From: an uncultured Cellvibrio sp.
GTDB taxonomy: Bacteria > Pseudomonadota > Gammaproteobacteria > Pseudomonadales > Cellvibrionaceae
DNA length: 7,196 nucleotides
Direction of reading: 5' to 3'
Assembly: GCA_946481735.1 (NCBI GenBank)
Contig: CAMLOU010000177.1
Coordinates: 1 to 7,196 of the forward strand
In this document: piece by piece, positions 1 to 6,500 of the stretch
Layout of the letters: each line of letters starts with the position of its first letter
Position numbering within the stretch: the first letter of the stretch is position 1
Made by a program: the position numbers and the translations under genes
Notes under the pieces: generated by a model
The model's database searches: none
Told to the model about the DNA's origin: nothing
The model's input: only the letters and a program-made list of their open reading frames with translations

Positions 1-513
1 ATGGCCGGCGAGCTGATGCGAGAAATTGTTGATGGCATGATGCAAGTGCTGCGCTCGCGTACCAGTATCAAAAATGAATTTCGCATGAATGTCACCACCA
101 TCCAGCCGGTGGAAAATAATCCCTTGAAGTTCTCTGTGGGTGTCGATGATGCACTGGAGAATATGTTTATCAAAAAAACCAATGCTTATAAAAAGCCGGT
201 TGAGGCTTTCCGTGAGGGCTTCCAGGAAATTGCCGAACACCAGATAGCCATGATTGCCGGTATTCGGCATGGGTTTGAGCGCATGATGGAGCGCTTCAAT
301 CCCGAAAACCTGGAAAAGAATTTTAACAAGCAAGGCAAGGGTGGGGTTATTCCGGGTATGCAGAAGGCTAAGTATTGGTCCAGCTACGCGGAATATTACG
401 CTGGCTTTGTCGATAACATGGAATCCTCCTTCCAACATTTATTTGGCAGTGATTTTGTCAATGCCTACGAAGACCAGTTACGTAAACTTGCTGCTGCGCG
501 CAAGAAAAAATAA
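1..513 (+). CDS. tagH: T6SS FHA-domain protein TagH/Fha, C-terminal part only
   Basis: This is the last 170 codons of a T6SS-associated FHA-domain protein; the reading frame runs off the left edge. The visible part matches the conserved C-terminal domain of the TagH/Fha family: an NNPLKFS motif (local residues 39-45), an AEHQIAMIAGI helix (78-88), RFNPENLE (98-105), and a final FGSDFVNAYEDQ segment followed by a basic tail. The N-terminal forkhead-associated domain, which binds phospho-threonine, is outside the window. Family members are usually several hundred residues long, so the ATG at base 1 is almost certainly an internal Met. Fha proteins are cytoplasmic scaffolds that recruit or activate the T6SS after Thr phosphorylation by PpkA, and TagF opposes them. 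The stop codon lies 33 bp before tssJ, which fits cotranscription. Identification rests on recalled family motifs; the C-terminal domain is distinctive enough to be fairly sure. Confidence 0.9.
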   Translation: MAGELMREIVDGMMQVLRSRTSIKNEFRMNVTTIQPVENNPLKFSVGVDDALENMFIKKTNAYKKPVEAFREGFQEIAEHQIAMIAGIRHGFERMMERFNPENLEKNFNKQGKGGVIPGMQKAKYWSSYAEYYAGFVDNMESSFQHLFGSDFVNAYEDQLRKLAAARKKK

Positions 514-534
514 ATATTCTGTTCATTTAATTAC

Positions 535-540
535 GGAGAG
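535..540 (+). promoter_or_regulatory. Ribosome binding site of tssJ
   Basis: GGAGAG lies 6 nt before the ATG at 547 and fixes that start over the in-frame Met at codon 6. The preceding bases make ACGGA (533-537), which also fits the loose ANGGA core of CsrA/RsmA sites. Confidence 0.75.
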
Positions 541-546
541 ATTGTT

Positions 547-1047
547 ATGTCGTATTTGCGTATGTTGCGGGGCTTCCTTATTGTGGCGCTGGGCTTGCTT
601 GTTTTGTCCGCGTGCAGTTCCTCCAAAAGCCGTGTCGGTGGTGTACTGAACCTTGATACCGATTTGAAGCTGACATTTGAAGTCGATGGCAACATCAACC
701 CTGACGAAAACAAACGTCCTTCCCCCGTGTTTGTGCGTTTTTATCAACTCAAGTCGGCCACCTCATTCAATAAGGCGGATTTCATCGATCTTTATGAGCG
801 TGACGAAGAATTGTTGGGGGGCGACATCATCAGCAAACAGGTGCTTAAACCCATTGCGCCGGGCGAAATACGTACCGAACGATTCGTCCTCGAAAACGGC
901 GTGAGCCAGATAGCACTTTATGCCGAGTTTTCCCAGTACCGCGGTTCGAACTATAAGGTCATTTTTCCCGTTACTGAAAACAATATCATCAGAAATGCGG
1001 TCACCGTGAAGATTTCCGGGACTGACATTTCCATTGTAAAAAAATAA
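547..1047 (+). CDS. tssJ: T6SS outer-membrane lipoprotein TssJ (SciN family)
   Basis: The 166-residue product starts with a lipoprotein signal peptide: Arg residues at 5 and 8, a hydrophobic core at about 10-20, and the lipobox LSAC with the acylated Cys at residue 23. The residue after Cys is Ser, not Asp, so sorting to the outer membrane is expected. The mature part of about 144 residues carries the TssJ pattern: a Pro-containing SPVFVRFYQL strand (59-68), then SFNKADFIDLYERDEELLG, then a KPIAPGE turn, as expected for the transthyretin-like beta-sandwich. TssJ sits in the periplasmic face of the outer membrane and binds the C-terminal region of TssM, tying the secretion channel to the envelope. 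Length is normal for the family. It lies between tagH (33 bp upstream) and tssK (39 bp downstream), the usual neighbours in H1-type loci. Nothing looks truncated or foreign in composition. Confidence 0.93.
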   Translation: MSYLRMLRGFLIVALGLLVLSACSSSKSRVGGVLNLDTDLKLTFEVDGNINPDENKRPSPVFVRFYQLKSATSFNKADFIDLYERDEELLGGDIISKQVLKPIAPGEIRTERFVLENGVSQIALYAEFSQYRGSNYKVIFPVTENNIIRNAVTVKISGTDISIVKK

Positions 1048-1077
1048 TTCAATCCATAAGCCGGGTTTTATCGCAGC

Positions 1078-1080
1078 GAG
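1078..1080 (+). promoter_or_regulatory. Weak ribosome binding site of tssK
   Basis: The region before the ATG at 1087 reads GCGAG (1076-1080) with 6 nt of spacing; there is no full GGAG. The 14 bases from 1078 to 1091 match the equivalent bases of tssJ (538-551) except for one position, so the two genes have nearly the same initiation region. The start is supported by the conserved TssK N-terminus immediately after it. Confidence 0.5.
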
Positions 1081-1086
1081 ATTATT

Positions 1087-2421
1087 ATGTCACTAGACAG
1101 CAGAGTGGTTTGGTCTGAAGGAATGTTCCTGAATCCTCAGCATTTTCAGCAGCAGGATCGCTATATAGAGCGCTACATTGACAGCAAATGCTCTGCTTAT
1201 GGCGCCTATGGTTGGGGTGTACATGAGTTTGAAGTGGATCAGCAATTGCTGAAACTCGGAAAAATTTCATTATTGCATGCCAGTGGCGTTTTTCCTGACG
1301 GAACACCCTTTAATTTCCCCGATACAGATGATGCACCTCCGGTATTGGAGGTGCCTGCCGGTATCCACAATTGCGTGGTGTATCTGGCGGTGCCGGTGCG
1401 TCGGCCGGGCGCGGTTGATGTGTTGCCCAAAGACAACACCCAGGGGCTTGCCCGTTATTATTCAAATGAAGTGCAAGTGCGTGATGTGACGGTGGAAGGG
1501 GGCGATAGCCAGGCCTTGGATATTGCCAAATTGCGGTTGCGCCTGTTGCTGGAAACGGATGATTTAAGTGGCTATGCCTGCATCGGGTTAATTCGTGTTG
1601 CAGAAGCGCGTGATGACAAGGATATCTTGTTGGATGAACAATATTTCGCTACCTGCCTGGATTGTAAAGCGGTGCCAAGGCTATCCGGTTTTATCCCGGA
1701 GCTGGCAGGGTTATTACACCATCGCGGCGAGTCCATTGCAGGTCGCCTAGCTGACGCGCGACGGGGTGGTACGGCAGAAATCGCCGACTACATGTTATTG
1801 CAGCTCGTGAATCGACTGGAGCCCTTTGTTAATCATCTGGCCAATATCAAAGGCTTGCATCCTTTGTCTCTCTATTCTGAATTTATGCAGATGGCCGGCG
1901 AGTTATCCACCTTCGTAACCAAGACCAAACGGCCATCCACCTTTCCGGTGTACCTTCATGATAATTTGCAGCAGACCTTTACGCCGGTGATGAGCGCATT
2001 GCGCGAATGTCTGTCGATGGTTTATGAACAAACGGCCATTGCGCTCAACCTGGTTGAGAAAAAGTACGGTATTCGGGTATCGGAAATCGCAGATCGGTCG
2101 CTGTTGTCTTCAGCCATGTTTGTCTTGGCTGTGCGCGCCGATGTTAAGGATGATGTGATTCGTTCGCGCCTGCCGGCACAAATCAAGATTGGTCCGGTAG
2201 AACGCATTCGACAACTGGTGAATGCGGCCATGCCCGGTATTGTGATTAAACCTTTGCCGGTTGCGCCGAGACAAATTCCGTTTCGTTCTGGCTACACCTA
2301 TTTTGAGCTGGATCGCCACAGTGAATTCTGGAAAGAGTTACAACAATCCGGTGGTTTTGCATTGCATCTCGGTGGAGATTTCCCCGGGATAGAGATGGAA
2401 TTCTGGGCAATACGACAATAG
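1087..2421 (+). CDS. tssK: T6SS baseplate-membrane connector TssK (ImpJ/VasE family)
   Basis: The 444-residue protein has the normal TssK length and both of its diagnostic ends. The N-terminus reads W9-S-E-G-M-F-L-N-P-Q-H-F-Q-Q-Q-D-R-Y26, the family signature W-EG-F--PQHFQQ-DR. The C-terminus has FRSGYTYFEL (399-408) followed by the HLGGDFPGIEMEFWAIRQ ending. In characterised systems TssK is a cytoplasmic trimer. Its N-terminal shell domain, related to phage receptor-binding proteins, holds the TssF/TssG wedge, and its C-terminal head domain binds the cytoplasmic parts of TssL and TssM. It therefore docks the baseplate onto the membrane complex. No signal peptide or membrane segment is seen, as expected. 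It is in frame with the next gene, tssL, and separated from it by an unusually long gap for this operon (114 bp). Assignment is secure; no broken or missing segment is apparent. Confidence 0.96.
   Translation: MSLDSRVVWSEGMFLNPQHFQQQDRYIERYIDSKCSAYGAYGWGVHEFEVDQQLLKLGKISLLHASGVFPDGTPFNFPDTDDAPPVLEVPAGIHNCVVYLAVPVRRPGAVDVLPKDNTQGLARYYSNEVQVRDVTVEGGDSQALDIAKLRLRLLLETDDLSGYACIGLIRVAEARDDKDILLDEQYFATCLDCKAVPRLSGFIPELAGLLHHRGESIAGRLADARRGGTAEIADYMLLQLVNRLEPFVNHLANIKGLHPLSLYSEFMQMAGELSTFVTKTKRPSTFPVYLHDNLQQTFTPVMSALRECLSMVYEQTAIALNLVEKKYGIRVSEIADRSLLSSAMFVLAVRADVKDDVIRSRLPAQIKIGPVERIRQLVNAAMPGIVIKPLPVAPRQIPFRSGYTYFELDRHSEFWKELQQSGGFALHLGGDFPGIEMEFWAIRQ
1333..1354 (+). other. Perfect 8-bp inverted repeat inside tssK
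   Basis: GCACCTCC (1333-1340) and GGAGGTGC (1347-1354) are exact reverse complements around a 6-nt loop. The stem is intragenic and has no following T-run, so it is not a terminator. The right arm contains GGAGGTG, a near-complete anti-16S complement, but no ATG or GTG start with a suitable spacing follows it. Functional meaning is unknown; it may be chance or affect elongation. Confidence 0.4.
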
Positions 2422-2428
2422 TTTTGTG

Positions 2429-2524
2429 GCGAGCTTAATCATCTACAGCGACGAACTTACTCATCTGTAGAAACAAGCTTACAAAGCAGAAGCGAACTTA
2501 ATAGCAGAAGCGAACTTAATAAAA
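2429..2524 (+). repeat. Degenerate five-unit tandem repeat between tssK and tssL
   Basis: Five copies of a 9-base core, consensus RCRARCTTA, start at 2429, 2451, 2473, 2492 and 2510 (GCGAGCTTA, ACGAACTTA, ACAAGCTTA, GCGAACTTA, GCGAACTTA), with periods of 22, 22, 19 and 18 bases. Units 1 and 2 also share their tails (TCATCT then AG). The last full copies (2485-2502 and 2503-2520) are an exact 18-bp tandem duplication. The array fills most of the 114-bp gap and ends 1 base before the tssL Shine-Dalgarno. All copies are in the same orientation. It could be a slippage-derived array, a set of binding sites in DNA or mRNA, or decayed coding sequence. No function can be assigned from sequence alone. 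Confidence 0.8.
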
Positions 2525-2529
2525 GGGAG
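2525..2529 (+). promoter_or_regulatory. Ribosome binding site of tssL
   Basis: GGGAG lies 6 nt before the ATG at 2536 and decides that start. This matters because the reading frame stays open upstream as far as the tssK stop codon, although it contains no ATG, GTG or TTG there. With the preceding A at 2524 it also reads AGGGA, an ANGGA core. Confidence 0.8.
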
Positions 2530-2535
2530 CGTGCA

Positions 2536-3438
2536 ATGTCTCCGGACGATTCTGATAAAACCGTTTTTAAACAACCGACTCCGGGGGGGGATCGTACGGT
2601 CATGCGCCCGACGCCCGGAGGCCGCGGAGCTGGATCGCAAACCAGTGTGCCGCCAGCGCCCAACATTCCACAGCCAGGGCGGGCGTCCCCAGGCCCCGCG
2701 CGCATGCCTTCGATGGATGCTGGTGCGGCCTACTTTCGCACGGATCAAGGGTTAAATCCTTTGGTCAATGCCGCTTCTACGTTGATCGCTGTCTTTGAAA
2801 AAACCCGACAATCCCTGAGCCACCCGGATGTGGGCGGTTTGCATCAGCGGCTGGTAAATGAAATCAAAGCGTTTGAAGCGCGTATTCGCGATCAAGGCGT
2901 ACGCCAGGAAGTCATTCTGTCGGCTCGTTATCTGATGTGCTCCGTGCTTGATGAAGCGGTTCTTAATACACCCTGGGGGAGCGAGAGCGCCTGGGGACAG
3001 CGAACATTGTTGAGTGTATTTCACGGAGAAACATCCGGCGGGGAAAAGTCATTTCTAATCCTGGATCGCATGCGCCAGACACCCGCCGATAACCTCGATA
3101 TCCTCGAACTGTTTTATATCTGCCTGAGTTTAGGGTTTGAGGGTAAATACCGCTTGATGAGTCGTGGACGCGATGCGCTGGATCAAATTCGCGAAGAGCT
3201 GTTTGCTATTATCCGGCGCCATCGCGGCGAATATGAGCGGGCACTGTCGCCCCACTGGATGGGGTTAGGTAACACCCGTAATCCCTTGACTGAGTACATA
3301 CCCATGTGGGTTGTTGTTGCTTTGGTGTTGGTTATTTTGTTTTTTGGCTATTCCGGTTTTCGTTATTGGTTGTATGTGTCGGCAACGCCGGTAACGGAAG
3401 AGCTCATCAATATTTCTACAGAAAACCAAACACCATAA
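2536..3438 (+). CDS. tssL: T6SS inner-membrane protein TssL (IcmH/DotU family)
   Basis: The 300-residue protein has three parts. Residues 1 to about 65 are a Pro/Gly-rich, probably disordered, cytoplasmic N-terminus encoded by GC-rich DNA, with a duplicated motif: DKTVFKQPTPGG (7-18) and DRTVMRPTPGG (19-29). Residues about 73-250 are the DotU domain, with LDEAVLNTPWG (138-148), a HGETSGGEKSF segment and LSLGFEGKYR (197-206). A single transmembrane helix follows at about 257-275, then a periplasmic tail of about 20 residues. TssL is a C-tail-type inner-membrane protein that dimerises, binds TssK and TssM, and belongs to the trans-envelope complex. The tail is too short for the OmpA-like peptidoglycan-binding domain some TssL proteins carry, so anchoring must come from elsewhere. 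In Agrobacterium, TssL Thr phosphorylation by PpkA creates an Fha docking site; the duplicated Thr motif here could play that part (inference). A G8 run lies in codons 16-18. Confidence 0.96.
   Translation: MSPDDSDKTVFKQPTPGGDRTVMRPTPGGRGAGSQTSVPPAPNIPQPGRASPGPARMPSMDAGAAYFRTDQGLNPLVNAASTLIAVFEKTRQSLSHPDVGGLHQRLVNEIKAFEARIRDQGVRQEVILSARYLMCSVLDEAVLNTPWGSESAWGQRTLLSVFHGETSGGEKSFLILDRMRQTPADNLDILELFYICLSLGFEGKYRLMSRGRDALDQIREELFAIIRRHRGEYERALSPHWMGLGNTRNPLTEYIPMWVVVALVLVILFFGYSGFRYWLYVSATPVTEELINISTENQTP
2583..2590 (+). repeat. G8 homopolymer tract in the 5' coding part of tssL
   Basis: Eight consecutive G residues span the codons for Pro16-Gly17-Gly18-Asp19 (ccg ggg ggg gat). The frame is coherent on both sides, and the encoded PTPGGD matches PTPGGR one repeat later, which uses different Gly codons (gga ggc); so the run length is probably read correctly. 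Such tracts are prone to replication or transcription slippage; a one-base change would move translation into a frame that ends within tssL, upstream of the DotU domain in at least one case. Confidence 0.85.
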
Positions 3439-3445
3439 ATTGTAC

Positions 3446-3463
3446 GCCGCGTCGAGGCGCGGT
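3446..3463 (+). other. GC-rich hairpin between tssL and tssM
   Basis: CCGCG (3447-3451) pairs exactly with CGCGG (3458-3462) over a 6-nt loop, and G-U pairs can extend it by one at each end. No T-run follows, so it is not a convincing intrinsic terminator. It may be an mRNA processing or stability element. The right arm could pair instead with CCGC at 3476-3479, but only weakly. Confidence 0.35.
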
Positions 3464-3499
3464 AGCTGGCTGGGGCCGCCACGGAGTATAAAAGAGATC

Positions 3500-3502
3500 A
3501 GG
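3500..3502 (+). promoter_or_regulatory. Weak ribosome binding site of tssM
   Basis: The ATG at 3508 is preceded by AGATCAGG, with AGG at 3500-3502 spaced 5 nt; GAGA (3494-3497) is a second weak candidate. A better ACGGAG (3481-3486) lies 21 nt upstream, too far for direct initiation, and fits the ANGGA core. The start is supported by the typical Lys-rich N-terminus followed by a membrane helix. Confidence 0.45.
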
Positions 3503-3507
3503 TTTCT

Positions 3508-6500
3508 ATGAAAAAAATTGGACGTTTTTTTACCAATCCCATTGTTATATCGCTCTTCGGCTTGTTGCTGATATCGCTGCTGATATGGTTTGCCGGTCCG
3601 CATATTAAATTTGGTGAAACCAACACCGCGCCGCTTGGCAGCGTTGTTGCACGTCTGGTCACGATCATGGTGATCATTGTGTTGTGGGGTTTAAATAATC
3701 TGCGCATCCAGCTGCAGAATAACAAGAGCAATCAGTCGCTGGTGGAAGACCTGCAACAAAATAATACGGATTCCCAGGCAAATATTGTGTCCGAACAAGC
3801 GTCGGAAGAAATTCACCAGATCAACCAGCGTTTTACCCAGGCGCTTGCCACCCTTAAAAAATTGAAATTTAAAGGCAAAGGCAAAAACAAAGCCTTGTAT
3901 GAACTGCCCTGGTACATCATTGTGGGCCCGCCAGGTTCCGGTAAAACCACCGCGCTGGTGAATTCAGGGTTGGATTTTCCTTTAGCAGAACAATTCGGCA
4001 AAGGCTCTTTGCAAGGCGTGGGCGGAACGCGTAACTGTGATTGGTGGTTTACCAATGAAGCCGTGCTTATCGATACGGCCGGGCGCTATACCACGCAGGA
4101 CAGCCACCGGGTTGTTGATAGCTCAGCCTGGGAAGGGTTTCTGAATCTCCTCAAACGCAATCGCCGTCGCCGTCCTATTAATGGCGCTATTGTGGCGATC
4201 AGCTTACATGACCTGCTGATTCAGACTGAAGAAGAACGCGTTATGCACGCCAAGACGATTCGTATGCGTCTTGATGAGCTGATGGAAAAGCTGGAGATAC
4301 GTTTCCCGATTTATCTGCTATTCACCAAGTCGGATCTCGTATCAGGCTTCAGTGAGTTCTTTGAAGATCTGGGTAAAGAAGAGCGTGATCAGGTATGGGG
4401 TGTTTCGCTGCCCAATGCGCCGAAACCGGGCCAGAGTCCGGATTTCAATTTCCTCCACGACGAGCTGCGCAAACTATCCAGCCGTTTATATGATCGCGTG
4501 CTGTGGCGGATGCATCAGGAACGCGATGTAAAACGTTGTGCGGCCATCGAGGGTTTTCCCCAACAGATGGAGAACCTGAATACCATCGTCGAATCATTTG
4601 TTACACAGACGTTTGTACAAAACCGTTATCAATTCCAACCCTATTTGCGCGGTGTATATTTCTCCAGCGGCACCCAGGACGGCACACCGATTGATCGCCT
4701 CATGACGTCGGTTGCAGCCAACTTTGGTTTTGCACGCGATGTGGCTCAGTTGCCGACACAACGCGGTAAAAGCTTTTTCATTTCCCGTCTGTTTCGCGAA
4801 GTCATTTTCCCCGAGGCGGAACTGGTGGGCGTTAATACGCGCTATGAGCGCATCATCCGTTGGTCTCAACGGGCAGCCTATGTGGGGCTGGCGGCGCTGA
4901 CTCTGATCGTTATCCTGGTATGGAGCGGCAGCGTTACACGCAACAAGATGTATATGTCAGAGGTGAATACCCATGTTGATGAATACAAAGAAGAAGAGAA
5001 GCGCCTGAGCCGCTGGAACAGTGATATCCGTACGGTATTACCGCCACTCAATGCGTTGGCCAAAGCCAGCATTGTTTACAATCAGGAAAATCATCCCTGG
5101 TTGTCCGGCATGGGGCTTTATGATGGTCGTGTCGACGCCGAGGCGAATCGCAGCTATGAAGTCAAACTCAAGACGCTGTTTTTGCCGAAGCTGCTCGAAA
5201 CCCTTGAGACGGTCTTAAGACAGGGTGATCCCGAAGGCGATTTATACAATACCTTCCGTATCTATGTGATGTTCAACAAGCTTGAACACATGGAGAAACC
5301 AATCATCAAGGAATGGTTTGAGTCCTATTGGGACAGGGTTTTCCATGGCGAAGGTACCCGCCGGCAAGAGCTAAAAGTGCATCTGGATGCTTTGCTGGAG
5401 CACGATTTGCAGCCGTCGGCTTTAAACGAACAACTGGTCGCCCAGACACGTGCGTCCTTGCTGCGTGTTCCCGTATCGCAACGGGTTTATAGCCGCATTA
5501 AATCCCATTCTGAATACAACCAGCGTGTCGACATGCTGAATTTCTATGGCGAGTCGGTTCGCTCAGCATTCAAGATGGATGAACGCGCGCAAACTGCCTT
5601 GTCCATTCCCGCGTTGTATACCATTCAGGGTTATAAAAACGTCGACTTCTCTGTCGATTCGCCGGTGGTGGCCGATGTCATCAATGAGCGCTGGATTCTT
5701 GCGGACGAAGATGACAAGAACGTCGATTTTGTTAATCAGGACCTCGATGAAATCAGCGAGCAGGTGAAAGAACATTATCTGGCGGATTACACCAAAGTCT
5801 GGACCAATGTTTACGACAGCCTGCACATCGCTAACTTTTCTAATCTGCGTGAAGTGAATGATGTCCTAACCAGTATGGTTGATCCGGTGTATTCGCCCTT
5901 ACTTTCTGTGTTGCAGGTGGGTAAAACCAATACGCAGTTAACACCGCCGCTGCTGGAAAACCTGGCTGATAAAACCGCTGAAGGCACCAGGACCGATCGG
6001 GCTGTAGATTACCTGGCGAGCAGGGCAGAAGGTACTGTCGTGGACAAGCGATTCCATGAACTAAACCTGTTACTGCGTGAGTCATCCCGAGGCCCTGCGC
6101 CGATCAATGCGACCATGCAGCGGCTTGAACAACTCAAGGAATTTGTTCAGGAAATCACCATGGCGCCGGACCCGAACCAGAAGTCATTTGAAGTTGCCAA
6201 GGCACGCTTCCAAAGCGGTGCAGCGAATCCTATTACGGCGTTGCGGGCTTATGCTAAATCAACGCCGGAACCGGTGCAGCGCTGGCTTACATCCTTGTCC
6301 GACGAAACATGGCGGATTGTTTTGCAATCTGCTCATCAATATGTCAACGCGGAATGGCGCGCGCGGGTTTACAGTCCCTATGCTCAAGGCCTGGCAGGGC
6401 GTTATCCGCTAAATCGTTCATCGAGTGACGAATTGGCGTTGCTGGACTTCAGCGCCTTCTTTAAGCCTCAGGGCACGGTGGACCAGTTCGTCAAAGAATT

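Noticed and set aside
1..3. ATG at base 1 as the true start of a 170-residue gene
   Set aside because: The protein matches only the C-terminal domain of TagH and lacks the FHA domain; the window edge cuts the gene and this Met is internal.
1048..1086. Short ATAA...TTAT pairing around GCCGGG between tssJ and tssK as a terminator
   Set aside because: The stem is only a few A-T pairs and would not be stable.
2498..2521. TTAATA inside the repeat units as promoter -10 boxes
   Set aside because: Poor match to TATAAT and no -35 element at a suitable distance.
2429..2524. Repeat array as a CRISPR
   Set aside because: Units are short, degenerate and without distinct spacers of constant length; no cas gene is present.
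2457..2748. Minus-strand open frames with Leu/Ser-rich repeats antisense to the tssK-tssL gap and tssL 5' end
   Set aside because: They arise from the tandem repeat and the GC-rich tssL N-terminus read backwards, have no family resemblance and overlap a secure gene.
2531..2755. Alternative + strand frame of 74 residues overlapping the tssL start
   Set aside because: Out of frame with the conserved DotU domain and without recognisable features; it is a shadow of the GC-rich N-terminal coding region.
3446..3463. Hairpin after tssL as a rho-independent terminator
   Set aside because: Short stem with no following T-run, and tssM must be expressed with the upstream genes.
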